In this document: positions 8,065-15,627 of the stretch, piece after piece | Layout of the letters: each line of letters opens with the position of its first letter | How positions within the stretch are numbered: the stretch's first letter is position 1 | Virus record (IMG/VR): IMGVR_UViG_3300025674_000471 | Location: 1 to 21,656 of that record | DNA: 21,656 bases | Source of the DNA: a virus | Reading direction: 5' to 3' (one strand) | Made by a program: the position numbers and the translations under genes | The notes under the pieces: model-generated | The model's input: the letters and a program-made list of their open reading frames with translations, nothing else | Databases searched by the model: none | Told to the model about the DNA's origin: nothing

Positions 8065-9348
8065 TTATAGTTGCTTTATTGAATAACCCTGTTTCATGTA
8101 ATGTCCCATCCTATTAGAAGCCTGCTTTTTAGCAGTATTCCCTTTCAAATGTATGTCTATCACTACAGGATCTCTCTTACCCTCTTCTTTTCGTATTACT
8201 CTGCCAATAAGCTGAGTAAGAAGAGGCTCATTGTTAATCGGAGTGCCTAGTATTAGACAGCTCAGATTGTTTACCGAAATACCTTCCGAAAATATTGCTT
8301 GAGTACCAAAAAGAATATCTTTATTACCGCTTCTAATTTCAGACAAGTACGTTTCTCTATCCTCGTGCGAAACCTCGCCCGTAACACAAATAGCGCGTTC
8401 ACCTGCCAGTTCGGCGCAAGCTTTCAAGAAGTGAACTCGATCGCTTACGACCAATACTTTGTGCCCTTTTGCGGCGTAGGCCGCAGCAGTCATAGCAATA
8501 GTATGTCGATATTCGTCGTTGTTTGCTAATTGTGTTACTCGGTTTGCCCAGGGTGTTCTATTCCCATCCATAAATCTTACTTCAGATCTTAAAATGTGAA
8601 TAGTAGGCGGCATGAAATTTTCCTTGGGTGGCTTAAAGAGAGTATTACCAAAGTAATCTCTAAACACTACATGCTTACCATCTTTTCGTTCAATAGTACC
8701 TGACAAGCCTATCTTGTATCTAGCATAATTCGTGTCTATGATCTTCGAGAACGTCGGAGACGAGACATGATGCATTTCATCCAAGATAATTGTGCCAAAT
8801 ACTTTACGTATAGCGGGAAGATTGCGGTAAAGAGTTTGAGTGTTGCCAATAACCACAGGACCAGAAAGATCAAAGCTACCGCTTCCAATAATACTGGGGG
8901 TGATTCCATATACCTTCTCTACTTCCTTTGCCCACTGATTTCTCAGAGGAACAGTGTGGGTGACAACTAGGGTTTTCTGTCCCAGCTTTCCAGCTATAGC
9001 TAGGCCTGTAAACGTTTTACCCCAGCTGACCCACGCATTAATTATAGCGTTGTCTTCAATTTCATCAAAGACTGCTTGTTGACTCTCTCGTAAAGGAAAC
9101 TTAAATTCCGGAAAGTCTTCAGGTACTTCTACTCGCTTATCAACAACTTCATAGTCTTTAGGTATTAAATCTGTACGACCCACAGGAATAGTAACTAGAT
9201 TAGTCTTAACGCGAGACATATTCTTAATTACCATAGGAGGATCATTTGGATTATAGCTAGGAATTGTATAAGTTAACTCTTTATTCAAAAAGTCTTTATA
9301 CTCTTCCGTAACTTCTAAATATATTCTGTTGCTGATTACTGCTTTCAT
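8065..9348 (-). CDS. SF2 DNA helicase, UvsW/XPB (T5 D10)-like
   Basis: A 427-aa superfamily 2 helicase. The RecA-like core has a Q-like motif (LRESQQAVFDEI, from 86), Walker A AWVSWGKT (105-112), motif Ia THTVPLRNQW, DExH box DEMH (190-193), motif III SGT (216-218), motif V around GTQAIFSEGISV (348-359) and motif VI QLIGRVIR (379-386). Phage relatives unwind branched DNA and remodel recombination intermediates. The Walker A has Ala and Trp where most SF2 proteins have Gly and Gly/Ala, although A-x4-GKT still fits the wider consensus. The first about 80 residues are probably a small DNA-binding domain. Its ATG overlaps the phoH-like stop (ATGA). P1 begins immediately after its stop. Confidence 0.92.
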   Translation of the reverse strand: MKAVISNRIYLEVTEEYKDFLNKELTYTIPSYNPNDPPMVIKNMSRVKTNLVTIPVGRTDLIPKDYEVVDKRVEVPEDFPEFKFPLRESQQAVFDEIEDNAIINAWVSWGKTFTGLAIAGKLGQKTLVVTHTVPLRNQWAKEVEKVYGITPSIIGSGSFDLSGPVVIGNTQTLYRNLPAIRKVFGTIILDEMHHVSSPTFSKIIDTNYARYKIGLSGTIERKDGKHVVFRDYFGNTLFKPPKENFMPPTIHILRSEVRFMDGNRTPWANRVTQLANNDEYRHTIAMTAAAYAAKGHKVLVVSDRVHFLKACAELAGERAICVTGEVSHEDRETYLSEIRSGNKDILFGTQAIFSEGISVNNLSCLILGTPINNEPLLTQLIGRVIRKEEGKRDPVVIDIHLKGNTAKKQASNRMGHYMKQGYSIKQL

Positions 9349-10004
9349 AGCCCTAAGTCGGTTTTTGCGGTTATATAACTTTTAACAAAGTCACTTCTTA
9401 CAATATCTTTTATCTCGAAATCAATCAAGTCAAAAGATTCCATAGCTTTCAAAATTCTTACAAAATCTTTCAAGCCATTCTTATTTAGATCAGACTGTCT
9501 AAAGTCACCACAAAAGATAACCCTACAGTTTTGTCCTACTCGAGTAATTATAGAATCAAGCTCATGAAATGTCATGTTCTGACATTCATCTACGATGATT
9601 ACTGCGTCTCTGAGAGTAACTCCTCGGATAAAGGAAGTCGTCATAAAATGAACTATTCCTTTTGTCTTTAGAATCTCATAGGCATCTCCTCGTTGAAATA
9701 GCTCTACAGCTATATCTTTATAAGGAGCTTCATAGATTGCGCTTTTTTCCTTTTCATTGCCGGGCAAGAAACCAATATCTCTGGTAGGAACAGCACTTCT
9801 AATTAAGATTAATTTTTCATACTGACCCTTTACCATATCGTCAAAAGCTAGATAGCAGGAAATAAAAGTTTTTCCAGTTCCTGCGACCCCGTGGAGCATC
9901 ATATGCTTATCACTGTCAAATGCTATTAACTGGTTCTGAGTTAGTGGCTCAATTTCTTGCAATACAAGACTTGCACCTGCAAGAGTTCTGTTTCGTTTTG
10001 CCAT
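9345..10004 (-). CDS. PhoH-like P-loop ATPase
   Basis: A 219-aa ATPase of the PhoH family, related to the N-terminal part of SF1 helicases. It shows Walker A GVAGTGKT (39-46), the family segment RSAVPTRDIGFLPG (69-82), Walker B VDECQN (138-143) and a sensor loop CGDFRQSDL (165-173). The biological role of phage PhoH proteins is unknown; ATP-driven action on RNA or nucleic acid has been proposed for the family. It lies between an unknown gene and the SF2 helicase, overlapping the latter by 4 bases, which suggests a role tied to replication rather than to phosphate starvation. Length is normal for phage versions. Confidence 0.92.
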   Translation of the reverse strand: MAKRNRTLAGASLVLQEIEPLTQNQLIAFDSDKHMMLHGVAGTGKTFISCYLAFDDMVKGQYEKLILIRSAVPTRDIGFLPGNEKEKSAIYEAPYKDIAVELFQRGDAYEILKTKGIVHFMTTSFIRGVTLRDAVIIVDECQNMTFHELDSIITRVGQNCRVIFCGDFRQSDLNKNGLKDFVRILKAMESFDLIDFEIKDIVRSDFVKSYITAKTDLGL

Positions 10005-10007
10005 AGT

Positions 10008-10502
10008 TTATACTTTTCTTCGAGTGTCGGGCTTTTTAGTTTCCGAAAACTCATATATCATCCAAGGTGCATCATTTAAGTAAAGAACTCCTGCCCATGC
10101 CATCTCTGGAGCCGGAGGCCTGGGAACCCGCATAGGATGCCCTATTCCTTCTAGCCAAAGCACGGCGGCAGTATCTTTTCTTTCAATCTTTCTAATTTTT
10201 CTATAAATAAGTCTACAGTTTCTGGTCTTTTCATAAAGAAAAGGATTTCCTGCATTATCTATAAAAGTATTATTAGATTGTTTAAGTATTCCTACTAAAC
10301 TATCCAAAGATTTGTTCAGTCTATACAAATTATTGAGAGGAGTCTGAAGCCTTCTCAGGCCTAGCGTATCTCCTTTCATGTTTTTATCATCTAACAACAT
10401 CCCGTCAAGATATAGCAACCCATCTTGAGTATGCCAGTTGGAAGAACCCAGCCTAAAGACTGGGAACGTTACCTTAGCCAAGCGACTGTAAGTAATCACC
10501 AT
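10008..10502 (-). CDS. Unknown conserved phage protein downstream of DNA polymerase
   Basis: A 164-aa protein I cannot assign. It begins MVITYSRLAKVTFPVFRLG and contains a region rich in Leu/Asn/Arg (GLRRLQTPLNNLYRLNKSL, about 48-66) followed by a basic segment (CRLIYRKIRKIERKD, about 96-110) and a Pro-rich stretch (RVPRPPAPEMAW, 124-135). No membrane segment, Cys cluster or known catalytic motif is visible. The frame is open and coding-like throughout, and overlaps the polA end by 29 bases with the following phoH gene 3 bases away, so it is a true operon member. Position between PolA and PhoH suggests a replication accessory factor, but that is only inference from context. Confidence 0.75.
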   Translation of the reverse strand: MVITYSRLAKVTFPVFRLGSSNWHTQDGLLYLDGMLLDDKNMKGDTLGLRRLQTPLNNLYRLNKSLDSLVGILKQSNNTFIDNAGNPFLYEKTRNCRLIYRKIRKIERKDTAAVLWLEGIGHPMRVPRPPAPEMAWAGVLYLNDAPWMIYEFSETKKPDTRRKV

Positions 10503-12759
10503 ATTGTTTCTCGAACTTACCTAGGGAATAATCCTCATGCACATCGAAATCACAGCCAACGGGAGCACCTGGAATAGAAACTCCACGATCTAGCTGAATG
10601 TAATGTCTTAACGCATCTGAGTACGCGTCTACTTCATCTTCTGGCACTTCTGCAAGGATTGAGTCATGTACAAGAGCAAAGATACGAGCTTTCATTTTGT
10701 TAGCTCGTATATGCTCGTGCATATCTATCGCACCTAGTAGATTAATGTCAGAAGCAGTTGACTGTACCAAGAAATTAAGACCAGAACGAACACTATGACT
10801 CCGAATACCAGCATCTTCAGACGCGACATTTGGTAGTCGTCGCTTTCGTCCAAAATACGAATATACGAACCCATTTTGTTCAATAAATTTTTGATTGTCT
10901 TCAATCCACTTTTTAAGTTTGTGGAATTCTTTAAAATAGTCGTCAATAACTTCTTTAGCTTCTGATACACTGAAATAGGTTCCTGAGTCCTTAGTGACTT
11001 GTTCACTAATTTTCTTGGGGCCAGCACCATACATAATACCAAAAGTAACTGCTTTTGCCGCTTGTCTTTGAGTTGAATATAATTCTGCTACTTGATCTAC
11101 TTCGCAAGGTAGTCTAAATACTTTATGAGCAATGCTACTATGAAAGTTACCGCCACTACGGAATACATCCATCAATGCTTTATCGTCCGCCAACTTGGCA
11201 GCAACGTATACCTCTGCTGTAGTTAAGTCCATTGCAACAATCTTGTTGCCTGGTGCAGCTTTAATACACCCCTTGACAATAGGATTATCACGAGGAAGCT
11301 GTTGCATGTTTAGCTTACCTGATGAAGAAAGACGTCCAGAAGTAGTACCATGTAGATTAAAATTAGTACGAAGTCGAGAGTCCCTGTCGAGTTGTGGGAT
11401 AATCTTGTCGAGGTATGTGTTTTTGATCTTAGACTTCTGGCGTATATTAAGAATGTGTTTAGGTACTTCATGTGTCTCACTTAGCTCCTGTAGCACTTCT
11501 GCATCTGTACTGTGTGCTCCCGTGCCTGTCTTTTTGCCTGTGGGCTGTAGGCCGATATAATCGAACAACAAGGATCGCAATTGTACTGTACTGTTTGGGT
11601 TGAAATCTTTGCCCTGAGCTTTCTCAAACTCACGAATGGCATCCACCTTATACAGCTCTTGTATAGCTTCATCAATATCATTGAGCATTAGCTCTTGGGC
11701 TACCAAAAGACGCTCACGGTCAAAAGGCACGCCATTATCTTGTGTATTGAGTAGGAAGCGCACTCCAGGTATCAAAATATTATCGTATACCCACTTGAGT
11801 TTTGGATTTTGCTTAATCTTCACAAATTTTTCGTAAAGAAGAAAAGTACACACAGCATCCATAGCTGCATATGTTTTCATTACGTCAAAAGGAATCATAT
11901 CCCAAGAGAAACTTTCCTGATTATATCCATTCGCACGCTTGTACTGGTCAATCCAATCATACATAGGCTTTTCATAGTCACCATATGGAGTAAACTTGAT
12001 TGACAACTGCTTTAGGCCATGCCCTCCGGGATTCTCGTCTATGAGGTAGTGGAGCAACATGGTGTCCTCGAAGTCTGGAAACTCGAAACCAAAGTGATAT
12101 TGAAAGAAAGCTATGTCAAACTTAGCATTATGAAAGATTACTTTGCGAGTCTTGAAAAGCTCATGCAACATTGACTCTATCTCTTCGTCAAAGCAGTCAG
12201 TATCAATATAGATACCATCCTTGCCGGTGTAAGACATAGAAATACCAATCATGTGACCATTTCGAGGGTATAGGCCATTTGTCTCTGAGTCAAGAGCAAT
12301 ATATTCTGGGTTAGCGTCAAGGGCAGCTTGAATCCAAGCCTTGGCTACTGCTGTATCTTGAGTACCCATTGCAATACTTTCATCAATGATTACATCTTCA
12401 ATCTCACCATTAATGTGGGCTACAATACTTTCTTTGGAAGACTCCCACGTCTTACGAGCCTCCGGCTTAAAAGCAAGCATAGCAGGATTGATTACAGGCA
12501 AGAACTTACCTTCTACTTTCTTTCCAGAATATTCGGTAACTGAATTAATTTTAGTAAAGTACTTCAAAGCATCACTGCCAACTAAAACAATCCACTCATA
12601 GGCGTCTGTATCAATGTTGATATCACAGTCTTTTTTCAGTACTTTTTTAATACTTGCATCAGAACATAGCTGATACTGGTCAAATTCAAATGCGCCGTCA
12701 AACTCTCTTGCAAAGTTTGTACGGCTGGGTTTAGTTTCTACTAATGCAACTTTAGGCAT
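10474..12759 (-). CDS. polA: DNA polymerase I family replicative polymerase with 3'-5' exonuclease
   Basis: A 761-aa family A polymerase, probably the replicase. Residues 1-120 form an N-terminal domain resembling part of the uracil-DNA glycosylase fold (LVGSDALKYF and FLPVINPAML). The proofreading domain has D157-x-E159 (ALDSETNG), N211 and D215 (FHNAKFD), and Y297 and D301 (TYAAMDA). The polymerase domain has TSGRLS (473-478), motif A with D511 and E516 (MDLTTAE), motif B R565-K569-F573-Y577 (RQAAKAVTFGIMYG), QSTASD (666-671) and motif C H698-D699-S700 (LVHDSILAEV). Phe at position 573 corresponds to E. coli F762, unlike T7's Tyr. Motif C has Ser where E. coli has Glu. There is no 5' nuclease domain; the separate FEN gene supplies it. 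The start ATG overlaps the primase end by 8 bases. Confidence 0.96.
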   Translation of the reverse strand: MPKVALVETKPSRTNFAREFDGAFEFDQYQLCSDASIKKVLKKDCDINIDTDAYEWIVLVGSDALKYFTKINSVTEYSGKKVEGKFLPVINPAMLAFKPEARKTWESSKESIVAHINGEIEDVIIDESIAMGTQDTAVAKAWIQAALDANPEYIALDSETNGLYPRNGHMIGISMSYTGKDGIYIDTDCFDEEIESMLHELFKTRKVIFHNAKFDIAFFQYHFGFEFPDFEDTMLLHYLIDENPGGHGLKQLSIKFTPYGDYEKPMYDWIDQYKRANGYNQESFSWDMIPFDVMKTYAAMDAVCTFLLYEKFVKIKQNPKLKWVYDNILIPGVRFLLNTQDNGVPFDRERLLVAQELMLNDIDEAIQELYKVDAIREFEKAQGKDFNPNSTVQLRSLLFDYIGLQPTGKKTGTGAHSTDAEVLQELSETHEVPKHILNIRQKSKIKNTYLDKIIPQLDRDSRLRTNFNLHGTTSGRLSSSGKLNMQQLPRDNPIVKGCIKAAPGNKIVAMDLTTAEVYVAAKLADDKALMDVFRSGGNFHSSIAHKVFRLPCEVDQVAELYSTQRQAAKAVTFGIMYGAGPKKISEQVTKDSGTYFSVSEAKEVIDDYFKEFHKLKKWIEDNQKFIEQNGFVYSYFGRKRRLPNVASEDAGIRSHSVRSGLNFLVQSTASDINLLGAIDMHEHIRANKMKARIFALVHDSILAEVPEDEVDAYSDALRHYIQLDRGVSIPGAPVGCDFDVHEDYSLGKFEKQYGDYLQSLG

Positions 12760-13582
12760 ATAATTTTCTCTCTAATTTATTTACTTGAGATTCAGTAAGT
12801 GCACCAGGATCAGTCTCTGCGAGATTGATATTCCTAGTTACGAGACCAACTTTCTCGCACATTACTTTTACATTGTTTGCAGCTTTCTGCCCAGCGTCAT
12901 CCCCATCAAAAAAGATTGCCAGCTTAGATACTCCCTGCATCTGCAGCATACCAAGCTTATCTTCGTTAATATTATTTGTGCCAAAACAACACACTGCATT
13001 GGTTAGTCCTTTATCATGTAAGTTAATTACATCATAGATACCCTCTACTAGAATTATTTCTCCTAGCTTGGGTTCTGTGTTTGCAGGAAATAAAGGAAGT
13101 TTAGCTCCTGGAGGACTGAACTTGTATTTAGGAACCCCTCCCGAAGTATGTCTGCCCTGAAAGGCAACAATCTTTCCAGATATGTCTCGTATTGGAAAGT
13201 TAATTCTACTAATATAGTCTGAACCACTGTGTTCAAATGCTTCAAACTTTCTGTAAGTTTTGGGAGAGATATTTCTCCAGTTGCCCACATATGGCATATA
13301 ATCTTTTGGAAAAGCAAGACCAACATTCTCTGCCCGCTTCTCTTGAATCTTTTTCTTAATCAATTCTTTTCGTAGTTGTAACCCCGTTGCAGCCTCTCCA
13401 AAGTAAGTAAAAATATTACCTTTGAACTCACAAGCAAAACAATTGAATCGACCATCTATCTGATCAATTCTCATGCTAGGGTTGGAATCATCGTGTTCAG
13501 GATTTAGACAGCGAACCACATAATCTTTTCCTTTCGGAATAAAAGCAACCTGTTTCTGGATCAATAATTCTTCTACATTCAT
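12752..13582 (-). CDS. DnaG-type DNA primase (zinc finger plus Toprim)
   Basis: A 276-aa primase that makes RNA primers on the lagging strand. The zinc-binding domain has C25, H30, C48 and C51 (RCLNPEH and FNCFACEF). The catalytic core includes RINFPIRDISGKIVAFQGR (about 126-144) and a Toprim domain with E180 (LVEGIYD) and D226/D228/D229 (FFDGDDAGQ). It stops soon after the Toprim fold, without a long helicase-binding C-terminus and without a fused helicase, so the fork helicase is the separate DnaB-like protein at 14208-15560. Layout is like the primase half of T7 gp4 or small phage DnaG proteins. The ATG overlaps the MazG-like stop (ATGA) and the end overlaps polA by 8 bases. Confidence 0.94.
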   Translation of the reverse strand: MNVEELLIQKQVAFIPKGKDYVVRCLNPEHDDSNPSMRIDQIDGRFNCFACEFKGNIFTYFGEAATGLQLRKELIKKKIQEKRAENVGLAFPKDYMPYVGNWRNISPKTYRKFEAFEHSGSDYISRINFPIRDISGKIVAFQGRHTSGGVPKYKFSPPGAKLPLFPANTEPKLGEIILVEGIYDVINLHDKGLTNAVCCFGTNNINEDKLGMLQMQGVSKLAIFFDGDDAGQKAANNVKVMCEKVGLVTRNINLAETDPGALTESQVNKLERKLYA

Positions 13583-13827
13583 CTGTAGTCTTTCTGCGCC
13601 ATCTTAACTGTTCGTTTAATTACTAGAGCTTCTATCTCTTGCTCATCTATAGCATACTCATACGCTATAACGCGTAGCATTGTTTGTACATCCGCTAGTT
13701 CTTCTTTTAAATTGTCGGCGTACTTTTTATCTTTTGTGATCCCATGTCTTAGTATCTTAGAACAAGCGCGGGTAAGCTCGCCACATTCTTCCATAGTGAT
13801 TACAAGCATTTTCTCTTTGAAGTTCAT
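13579..13827 (-). CDS. MazG-like nucleotide pyrophosphohydrolase
   Basis: An 82-aa all-alpha NTP pyrophosphohydrolase. The metal-binding signature is present as E14-x-x-E17 (MEECGELTRA) and E43-x-x-D46 (KEELADVQTM), the ExxE...ExxD pattern of MazG/dUTPase-like enzymes that convert (d)NTP to (d)NMP and PPi. The substrate cannot be read from sequence. The longest frame begins with TTG at 13839; ATG at 13827 was preferred because GGGAAG lies just upstream and the upstream gene stops there. Sitting directly before the primase with an ATGA overlap, it may adjust nucleotide pools or remove a damaged nucleotide at the fork. It is the second pyrophosphohydrolase in the window. Confidence 0.85.
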   Translation of the reverse strand: MNFKEKMLVITMEECGELTRACSKILRHGITKDKKYADNLKEELADVQTMLRVIAYEYAIDEQEIEALVIKRTVKMAQKDYR

Positions 13828-13828
13828 A

Positions 13829-14143
13829 CTACTTCCCAATTTGATCTACAGAGTCGGAGGGAATAACCTGATAAGCACCTTTGTTGTATGCAGGAGCTAC
13901 CGTATATTGTTGACTAATTTTTATTTTTTCTGCCTGCCACACAGGGTCAATACCCTGGCTGTTAATATGCCCGCGCACAAAAGGTCTTGCTTGGTAGTCT
14001 TTCTGCCACTGTGACTGCTTGAACTCGGACAGTTGATGGGGCTTTGGACGAAGTGGAACAAACTCTGGATTCTTTTTCTTAGTCACAATTCTTTTCTTAC
14101 GACGGCCTGAAGGGGTATGGTTCATACTGCCTACAACAATCAT
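13829..14143 (-). CDS. Basic conserved phage protein of unknown function, first gene after P2
   Basis: A 104-aa protein that I do not recognise functionally, though similar short proteins starting MIVVGSMNHTPSGR recur in marine phages as I remember them. The N-terminal third is strongly basic (GRRKKRIVTKKK, about 12-23), the middle is Gln-rich and the end contains VAPAYNKGAYQVI. It has no membrane segment or Cys motif. The longest frame starts at ATG 14170, but that codon directly follows the P2 -10 box and would be upstream of the transcript start. The ATG at 14143 has AGGAG 5 bases upstream and is chosen. A nucleic-acid-binding role is plausible from charge only. Confidence 0.75.
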   Translation of the reverse strand: MIVVGSMNHTPSGRRKKRIVTKKKNPEFVPLRPKPHQLSEFKQSQWQKDYQARPFVRGHINSQGIDPVWQAEKIKISQQYTVAPAYNKGAYQVIPSDSVDQIGK

Positions 14144-14170
14144 AGCTTCTCCTATTTCAAGTGAACACAT

Positions 14171-14199
14171 ATTATACTAGATTCAGTTGAAAAAGTCAA
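14171..14199 (-). promoter_or_regulatory. Sigma70-type promoter P2
   Basis: On the minus strand -35 TTGACT (14199-14194), 17-base spacer, -10 TATAAT (14176-14171). Flanks match the other copies: AATAGTTC before the -35 box and CTAG before the -10 box; the spacer shares TTTTTC and CTGAATC with P4. It begins 8 bases past the DnaB-like helicase stop and would transcribe the 104-aa gene, MazG-like gene, primase, polA, phoH and the SF2 helicase. The predicted RNA start lies about 20 bases ahead of the AGGAG that serves the ATG at 14143. Confidence 0.87.
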
Positions 14200-14207
14200 G
14201 AACTATT

Positions 14208-15560
14208 TTAGATAACGTCGTCTATCTCTTCGCCTGTCTTGTGTGTAGACCCCTCTTTCTCTTGTGGCGTCATTGCACTGTCTGGGCCTATCTTCATAGT
14301 CTCCCAGTTCATTTGAGATGTGAAGGAGCGCATAGCGGCTGATCGCATCTTTACACAATTAAAGGTCATACAAGCATCCTCTTGGTCATAAGTCTCAAGA
14401 GCATAAGCTGCATCAGCAGCATCAAGTATACCTTTGGCAAAGCGCGCTTCGCCGCTCGCGTCCGTTTGATATGGCGAAACAACAGTACATTCGTACTCTT
14501 GTGCCATAGATTTGAGAGCTTTACTCACCTCTATCTGTTCTGTCCAATCATATTGTCCTGAGCGAGAAGGAATAGCCGAACGTTTTACTTGGTTAATATA
14601 GTCTACTAGAATCACGCCAACGTTGAGAGCTTTCACTTTTTTGTCCAATTCGGCCTTAATTTTTGCCAGAGTAAGGCCTGGATCATAGATAACATCAAGC
14701 TGCCGATCTGGGAGAAGTTCGGTAGTTGTTGATAAGCTATGATGAAATTTCTCGAAGTCACGATGTTCTTTGTATTCTACAAACCTTTCTTGTCCAGCCT
14801 TATAGCGGTTGGCCCACCATCCGGCTACTGCTTCCCATTCAAGCACACTAAGATTTTTTGTTCGCAAACGAGAAAAAGGTATCCCCGTAGCAATAGAACA
14901 TACTCTTTGAAGAATCGAACGACTATCCATCTCAATAGTGAAATACATAGCCGAACGACCACTCTCAAAGACATTGTGAGCAATGTTTGCACACGTTAAA
15001 GATTTACCTGCCCCGCGACGACCCCCTAGAAGAACCAAGTCTCTGGGAGAGAACTGGATCTCGTGGTCGTACTCGGTGTTTAGACCGAGGGGCAGATATT
15101 TGCCTATCTCTTCATCATTTTCAAACAAGGAAATACGTTGCATACTTTCTTGCGGCATTTCGAGGTCTACTTTCTTTTCGACATCTAATACAATTTGATG
15201 TAGGTGTGATACTGACTCCTCTGCATCCTCAAAGGCTACTGAATTGTCAATATAATCCTCCAGGGAATCTAAGATTTCCTTTTGGGTATACTCGTTTTTG
15301 AGATACTGTAGAAGCATAAAAGCATCCACATCTACGTCCACACTTTGAATAGCATATAGCTTTTCTATAGTTGCGGTGTCTCTTACCTCAAACTGCAAGT
15401 CTTCAAATGTTGGAAGAGAGTGATACTTGTCATAATGCTTATCAATTGTACTAAATACTGTATGGTACTCAGCAGGCAGATAATCTTTGCGCAGAGAACT
15501 CCAGGTGTCAAAATCCTGTAGAACGAGCACTTGCTTTATAAGCGCACTAGCAATATTCAC
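14208..15560 (-). CDS. Replicative DnaB-like fork helicase
   Basis: A 450-aa SF4 RecA-type hexameric helicase. The N-terminal about 150 residues form a helical DnaB-N-like domain, a linker follows, and the motor domain has Walker A GGRRGAGKS (179-187), a catalytic Glu at about 210 (TIEMD), Walker B VILVDY (316-321) and sensor PYQTD (363-367). It would unwind the fork 5' to 3' together with the separate primase. The frame is open to TTG 15593, but GTG 15560 is preferred: GGGAG is 5 bases upstream, while the TTG has no suitably spaced ribosome site. A 14-codon open frame ends exactly on this GTG (GTGA overlap). Promoter P2 starts right after the stop. Confidence 0.92.
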   Translation of the reverse strand: MNIASALIKQVLVLQDFDTWSSLRKDYLPAEYHTVFSTIDKHYDKYHSLPTFEDLQFEVRDTATIEKLYAIQSVDVDVDAFMLLQYLKNEYTQKEILDSLEDYIDNSVAFEDAEESVSHLHQIVLDVEKKVDLEMPQESMQRISLFENDEEIGKYLPLGLNTEYDHEIQFSPRDLVLLGGRRGAGKSLTCANIAHNVFESGRSAMYFTIEMDSRSILQRVCSIATGIPFSRLRTKNLSVLEWEAVAGWWANRYKAGQERFVEYKEHRDFEKFHHSLSTTTELLPDRQLDVIYDPGLTLAKIKAELDKKVKALNVGVILVDYINQVKRSAIPSRSGQYDWTEQIEVSKALKSMAQEYECTVVSPYQTDASGEARFAKGILDAADAAYALETYDQEDACMTFNCVKMRSAAMRSFTSQMNWETMKIGPDSAMTPQEKEGSTHKTGEEIDDVI

Positions 15561-15601
15561 TCTTTCTCCCAACGAGCCATGAACTTCTGGCAAAAGTTCA
15601 C
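15557..15601 (-). CDS. Possible 14-codon leader peptide ahead of the helicase
   Basis: A tiny frame, GTG at 15601 to TGA at 15557, would encode MNFCQKFMARWEKE. AAGGA lies 7 bases before its GTG, a better site than most genes here, and its stop TGA overlaps the helicase GTG start. This is the form of a translational coupling peptide. The peptide has no recognisable motif. It could also be chance, since the 45-base frame is very short; the ribosome site and the exact overlap are the only support. Confidence 0.3.
   Translation of the reverse strand: MNFCQKFMARWEKE
15566..15570 (-). promoter_or_regulatory. Ribosome binding site deciding the helicase start
   Basis: GGGAG on the minus strand, 5 bases before GTG 15560. 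It is the reason the helicase is started here rather than at TTG 15593, whose nearest AAGGA is about 15 bases away. Confidence 0.65.
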
Positions 15602-15627
15602 AGCTCTTTCCTTCTTATTTAGGTAGG

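Noticed and set aside
11195-11560. Plus-strand frame of 121 codons inside polA
   Set aside because: It lies antisense to the conserved polymerase domain, with no ribosome site or recognisable protein pattern; a shadow of the polA codons.
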